NCBI GenBank assembly: GCA_021811105.1
Contig: JAJZPM010000040.1
Location: forward strand, 1-35,752
Source of the DNA: Nitrospirota bacterium
GTDB lineage: Bacteria > Nitrospirota > Thermodesulfovibrionia > Thermodesulfovibrionales > UBA6898
DNA length: 35,752 nucleotides
Reading direction: 5' to 3'
Shown: positions 32,876 to 35,752 of the stretch, piece by piece
Layout: the number at the start of each line of letters is the position of its first letter
Position numbering within the stretch: the first letter of the stretch is position 1
Notes under the pieces: model-generated
Seen by the model: only the letters and a program-made list of their open reading frames with translations
Database searches by the model: none
What the model was told of the DNA's origin: nothing
Made by a program: the position numbers and the translations under genes

Positions 32876-33777
32876 GCTTTGAAACGCAGGCGCCGCACTG
32901 GGAGTGGTACTATATCGCGATATATTTCTTCATCGGCGGGGTCTCGGCGGGCGCATACTTCATCGGTTCGCTGCTTGAGCTCTTAGGAAGCGACAAACAC
33001 CGTCAGATCAGCAGGACCGCCTATTACCTCGCTTTCCCGCTGATCTGCGTTACGCCGGTTCTGCTCATCGCAGATCTTGGCAGGCCGGAGCGGTTCTGGC
33101 ATCTCTTCTTTTATACGAAGGAAGGCATACCGTATATGAACTTCACATCGCCGCTGTCCGTTGGGACCTGGGCGCTGCTTGTGTTCGGAGGGATGTCGCT
33201 TCTTTCCTTTCTGAATAACCTGATTATCGACGGCCGCCTGAAGTCGCCGGCCCTCGAGGGCCTTTTCAGACATGTGCCTCACAAGGTGTATGCCGTTATC
33301 GGCTCTTTCTTCGGGTTCTTCGTCGCCGGCTATACCGGCGTGTTGCTGAACATCACTGCGCGGCCTTTGTGGGCGTCGACCGATCCGCTGATCGGGTCTC
33401 TCTTTATAGCATCGGCAGCCTCGACCGGTGCGGCAGCCATCGCCCTGGTCATGGCATGGCAGAAGATTTCTTCTCGCGATGCAATTAAAGAGGTGGTGGT
33501 TTTCGACCGCGTGGCGATGGTTTTCGAACTTGCGCTCATCGCGGCTATGATCGTTGTCGCGGGGCGGTACTCGGCGCCGCTGTCAAAGGGACTTTACGGT
33601 CTCATATTTTGGGGCGGCACGGTCGTCATCGGGATCCTTCTGCCTCTTGGGCTTTACTGGTACGGGCGCAGACCCGGGGCTGCCGGGGTTAGTCTGACGG
33701 CCTTGGCCGCGGTACTCGTATTGTTCGGCGGGGCGATGCTCCGCATAGCGATTGTTCAGGCGGGGCAGCTGCAGTAG
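32872..33777 (+). CDS. NrfD/PsrC-type membrane subunit of formate dehydrogenase
   Basis: A 301-residue polytopic membrane protein with about eight to nine helices. It belongs to the NrfD/PsrC family and not to the di-haem cytochrome b (FdnI) family. Characteristic stretches: WEWYYIAIYFFIGGVSAGAYFIGSLLELLG near the N-terminus, FPLICVTPVLLIADLGRPERFWHLFFY, MNFTSPLSVGTWALLVFGG and GFFVAGYTGVLLNITARPLW. NrfD proteins exchange electrons with menaquinol at the outer side without haem. The three-subunit complex would feed formate electrons into the quinone pool. It overlaps the beta gene by 4 bases. Confidence 0.93.
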   Translation: MSFETQAPHWEWYYIAIYFFIGGVSAGAYFIGSLLELLGSDKHRQISRTAYYLAFPLICVTPVLLIADLGRPERFWHLFFYTKEGIPYMNFTSPLSVGTWALLVFGGMSLLSFLNNLIIDGRLKSPALEGLFRHVPHKVYAVIGSFFGFFVAGYTGVLLNITARPLWASTDPLIGSLFIASAASTGAAAIALVMAWQKISSRDAIKEVVVFDRVAMVFELALIAAMIVVAGRYSAPLSKGLYGLIFWGGTVVIGILLPLGLYWYGRRPGAAGVSLTALAAVLVLFGGAMLRIAIVQAGQLQ

Positions 33778-33781
33778 ACCG

Positions 33782-34666
33782 GTGAAGGCCGAATATACCG
33801 ATACCCCAGATCCTGTACCGCAGAGGCTGCGCGCCTTGAGGAAAGACTCTCCCGAGCTTTGCAAAGCCGCTCTGCTCTATGAATCCCTCTTGCCCCTTCT
33901 TCGTGAGGCCGACCTGATGGTCACGCCGGTTTTTCTGACCAGCGACCAGGCAATGCGGAAACTGCAGTCGGGATTACCGCTTTTATTCGATATGGAACTC
34001 GGCATTGACCTGACGGCGGCAAGCGGGCTTATGATAAGGCTTGCCCGTGTCTTGGAGCAGGCCGGGGTAGGGGAGGGCTCATCTTTTTCCGCGCGAAGTA
34101 TCCGTCTGGCCGTTAAAGAAGACAGGCTTGACGTGGGGGCGCTTCTTGCGCAGGCTGCATCGGAAGAGAGGGGGGCGATTACATCGACGGCGCTTGACCT
34201 GGATCTTGATTCCGGCCTGTTATGGACACTGACAAAGGACGTCCTGAGACCTGCCTTTCGCGAATGGCGGCGGCAATTGACGCCCCTTACCGAGGATATT
34301 TTGTGGAACAGGGGGGAATGTTTTGTATGCGGGGCGTCGGCGATACTCGCCGAACTGAGGGACAACAATCTCGTGAGGTTTCTGCGGTGCGGACGGTGCG
34401 GTGCGGACTGGCATTTCAGCCGGCTGCAGTGCCTGTACTGCGGGAACGAAGACCATAGAACGCTCTCTTACCTGTATACCGAAGGCGAGGGTGAGAAATA
34501 CCGGGTGGAGGTATGCGAAAAGTGCAAAGGATATATAAAGGTCATCACAACGTTCTCCCCGACTCCGCCGGAGTTGCTGCAGGTAGAAGACCTGGCGACC
34601 CTGCGGTTTGATTTTATCGCTCAGGGTCGCGGGTATTCAAGGAAGACCGATATCCCGGCGGGATGA
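33782..34666 (+). CDS. fdhE: Formate dehydrogenase accessory protein FdhE
   Basis: A 294-residue cytoplasmic chaperone-like protein needed for FDH maturation, close to the 300-310 usual for FdhE. GTG 33782, four bases after the previous stop, is my choice; TTG 33752, inside the previous gene, is the alternative. Neither has a strong ribosome binding site, so translation probably depends on coupling. The N-terminal half is helical (AALLYESLLPLLREADLM). The C-terminal zinc/iron-binding part has four CxxC motifs: CFVCGASA, CGRCGADWHFSRLQ, CLYCGNEDH and CEKCKGYIK. It completes the FDH operon. Confidence 0.92.
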   Translation: MKAEYTDTPDPVPQRLRALRKDSPELCKAALLYESLLPLLREADLMVTPVFLTSDQAMRKLQSGLPLLFDMELGIDLTAASGLMIRLARVLEQAGVGEGSSFSARSIRLAVKEDRLDVGALLAQAASEERGAITSTALDLDLDSGLLWTLTKDVLRPAFREWRRQLTPLTEDILWNRGECFVCGASAILAELRDNNLVRFLRCGRCGADWHFSRLQCLYCGNEDHRTLSYLYTEGEGEKYRVEVCEKCKGYIKVITTFSPTPPELLQVEDLATLRFDFIAQGRGYSRKTDIPAG

Positions 34667-34691
34667 GAAGGGAAATTGCAATGGTCCTTAA

Positions 34692-34732
34692 CGGAGTCTC
34701 GACTCCGGCGGTCTTTCAGCGTGCCTGACCGC
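34692..34732 (+). terminator. Paired hairpins after fdhE, possible transcript end
   Basis: Two adjacent stem-loops: CGGAGT-CTCG-ACTCCG (34692-34707) and GCGGTC-N13-GACCGC (34708-34732). No T-run follows, only TTATTC, so this is either a weak or factor-dependent terminator or a 3' stabiliser. Confidence 0.4.
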
Positions 34733-34755
34733 TTATTCAAAAAACGGCAGGTGCA

Positions 34756-34848
34756 TTGACAAAGAAAAAAGGTGCGTGGTATATAATGGTAACCCGTTTT
34801 GGCGGGTACCAGCTCGCCCGGTAGGGAAAAAGGAGGATGTAGGACAGT
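34756..34848 (+). promoter_or_regulatory. Cold-shock gene promoter and structured leader
   Basis: TTGACA (34756-34761) is followed by an AT-rich -10 region with two options: TATATA (34780-34785, 18-base spacing) or TATAAT (34782-34787, 20-base spacing). The leader can form an ACCCG ... CGGGT hairpin (about 34792-34807) ahead of an AAAAAGGAGG ribosome binding site. A structured leader is common in cold-shock genes and may act in temperature-dependent translation. Confidence 0.65.
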
Positions 34849-35052
34849 ATGTCAGCAGAAGGAACGATCAAGTGGTTCAACGAAAAGAAGGGATATGGAT
34901 TTATCCAGCAGGACAATGGTCAGGATATCTTCGTCCATTATACTTCGATCGTAGGTGAGGGGTTCAAGACCCTTGCGGAGGGGGAGAGGGTCAGGTTCGA
35001 TATCGAAGAGGGAGCAAAAGGACCCAAGGCGGTTAACGTCGAAAAGATATAA
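34849..35052 (+). CDS. Cold-shock domain protein (CspA family)
   Basis: A 67-residue single cold-shock domain, the standard size. RNP1 is KGYGFIQ near residue 14 and RNP2 is DIFVHYT near residue 27. [15 protein letters not shown] is the family N-terminus, and [21 protein letters not shown] the C-terminal strands. RNP2 ends HYT where HFS is usual, a minor change. It binds single-stranded RNA/DNA and acts as an RNA chaperone. It is monocistronic, with its own promoter, structured leader and terminator. Confidence 0.97.
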   Translation: MSAEGTIKWFNEKKGYGFIQQDNGQDIFVHYTSIVGEGFKTLAEGERVRFDIEEGAKGPKAVNVEKI

Positions 35053-35072
35053 GCGGCGCATTCATATTTGAT

Positions 35073-35111
35073 AAGGACCTATTCCATTACGGGATGGGCC
35101 TTTACTTTTTT
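35073..35111 (+). terminator. Rho-independent terminator of the cold-shock gene
   Basis: A 12-bp stem with one bulged base: AAGGACCTATTCC (35073-35085) pairs with GGGATGGGCCTT (35091-35102). A 5-base loop and a T-rich tail (TTTACTTTTTT) complete it. From here to 35319 I see no gene. Confidence 0.8.
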
Positions 35112-35319
35112 GGATAGGGCATCGAGTTGCATTTTCCGGACCATTCAGGCCACTCATTCCGCGCCATTCCGGCCCGGTGTTCCGGCAAATATGCAGCGCT
35201 TGCCGTCTGGAACAGAAGGAAGTGCCACGATAATTTTCGAACCTAACACGAGTCCCTCTGAGATAACTATGTTGAGTGATCTCTTTCACCTTACCGCTTC
35301 CCTTTCTTGCATTTTTTTC

Positions 35320-35349
35320 TTGACATGAAAAAAGCGGCTGTGGTTAAAT
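35320..35349 (+). promoter_or_regulatory. Sigma70 promoter for the RHS-core gene
   Basis: TTGACA (35320-35325) and TTAAAT (35344-35349) are spaced by 18 bases, giving a leader of about 115 bases before the GTG start at 35470. Confidence 0.6.
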
Positions 35350-35469
35350 TCTGTCGGGAATCAAAAACTGCTTTAAAGGGGATATATGGAAGGGGCCTCT
35401 TTTTTTCAGTTCTACGAAAGCTACCCATTTTCCCTTAAGAGATAGTTACGATTTCCGTGAGGAGGGACA

Positions 35470-35752
35470 TGTGAAAAGAACAGCTTTTTTCCTTCTTTGT
35501 CTGGCGCTGATACCGCTTCTTACCGGATTATTCTCTGCTGCCGAAAAGGTCTTCTTTGTCACCACAGACCCTGCCGGATCACCTGTTGCGATGAGGGATG
35601 CTGCAACAGGCAATGTCGTCTGGCGCGCCGATTACAAGCCCTTCGGGCAGGAACAATCTGTGTCCGGGTCGCTTGAAAATAACGAAAGGTTCATCGGCAA
35701 GGAAAAGGACAAGGAGACAGGACTTGTCTACATCAACCATCGATATTTCAAG
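35470..35752 (+). CDS. Exported RHS-repeat core protein, 3' end outside window
   Basis: Ninety-four codons are visible before the window ends. GTG 35470 is chosen because GAGGAGGG lies just upstream and the ATG at 35468 runs straight into a stop. Residues 1-25 form a Sec signal peptide (KRTAFFLLCLALIPLLTGLFSAA). The mature protein enters the RHS-associated core at once: FVTTDPAGSPVAMRDAATGN, VVWRADYKPFGQE, then NNERFIGKEKDKETGLVYINHRYFK, which matches the end of the core just before the variable C-terminal tip. Normal RHS/YD proteins have hundreds to thousands of residues of repeats before this point; here they are absent. The sequence beyond the window should show whether a toxin-like tip follows. 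Confidence 0.8.

Noticed and set aside
35112..35319. Small open frames between the cold-shock terminator and the RHS promoter
   Set aside because: No ribosome binding site, no recognisable motif and Arg/Cys/Pro-rich products, so treated as non-coding.

Overview
The window reads as chromosomal DNA of an anaerobic or facultative sulfur- and one-carbon-metabolising bacterium. The base composition is fairly GC-rich, and the first 2.2 kb looks poorer in GC than the rest. A periplasmic selenocysteine formate dehydrogenase, a nickel CO dehydrogenase (CooS/CooF), a caa3-type oxygen reductase, a Tat/Sec-exported rhodanese and a haem-binding sensor kinase occur together. This mix fits uncultured Nitrospirota (Thermodesulfovibrionia-like) or Desulfobacterota. 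That placement is inferred from gene content and is not proven by any marker gene. No rRNA, tRNA, CRISPR array or complete insertion sequence was seen.

Layout. (1) 1-1970: accessory DNA with an unrecognised cysteine-rich gene, a small exported protein, a REP-like repeat and a frame-disrupted gene, closed by a strong terminator. (2) 2257-4655: an Fe-S assembly operon of an IscR-type regulator, a TusA-like carrier, a NifS/IscS homologue that has lost its PLP lysine, and IscU. It has an IscR-type operator on its promoter and a terminator at the end. (3) 4694-8470: cooS-cooF-FAD/NAD oxidoreductase, a CO-oxidising module. (4) 8586-11600: REP-like repeat, a YwbE-family gene, a 5'-truncated LamG-repeat gene, a small Cys/His protein and a long inverted repeat. 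(5) 11632-17563, minus strand: a haem-motif histidine kinase and a sigma54 response regulator, followed by an exported rhodanese and a YeiH-type transporter behind a recognisable -24/-12 promoter. (6) 17727-27271, plus strand: SCO1, caa3 oxidase subunits I, III, IV and II, haem O synthase, and a 1452-residue protein whose C-terminal third is PPDK-like. (7) 27316-28679, minus strand: a membrane-anchored lytic transglycosylase-like protein and an OB-fold lipoprotein. (8) 28784-34666: formate dehydrogenase alpha (UGA = selenocysteine), beta, NrfD-type gamma, and fdhE. (9) 34756-35752: a cold-shock protein, then the start of a very short-fronted RHS-core gene cut by the window edge.

How they work together. 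Formate and CO are both low-potential donors. FDH feeds electrons from the periplasm to the quinone pool through the NrfD subunit, and CooS/CooF delivers electrons to a flavoprotein that can reduce NAD(P) or another carrier. The caa3 oxidase offers oxygen as an acceptor. The Fe-S operon would supply the many clusters these enzymes need. Its defective desulfurase homologue suggests sulfur may arrive by a route other than cysteine desulfuration, possibly free sulfide. The sigma54 two-component system probably controls the exported rhodanese and the transporter, tying a periplasmic redox or ligand signal to sulfur handling.
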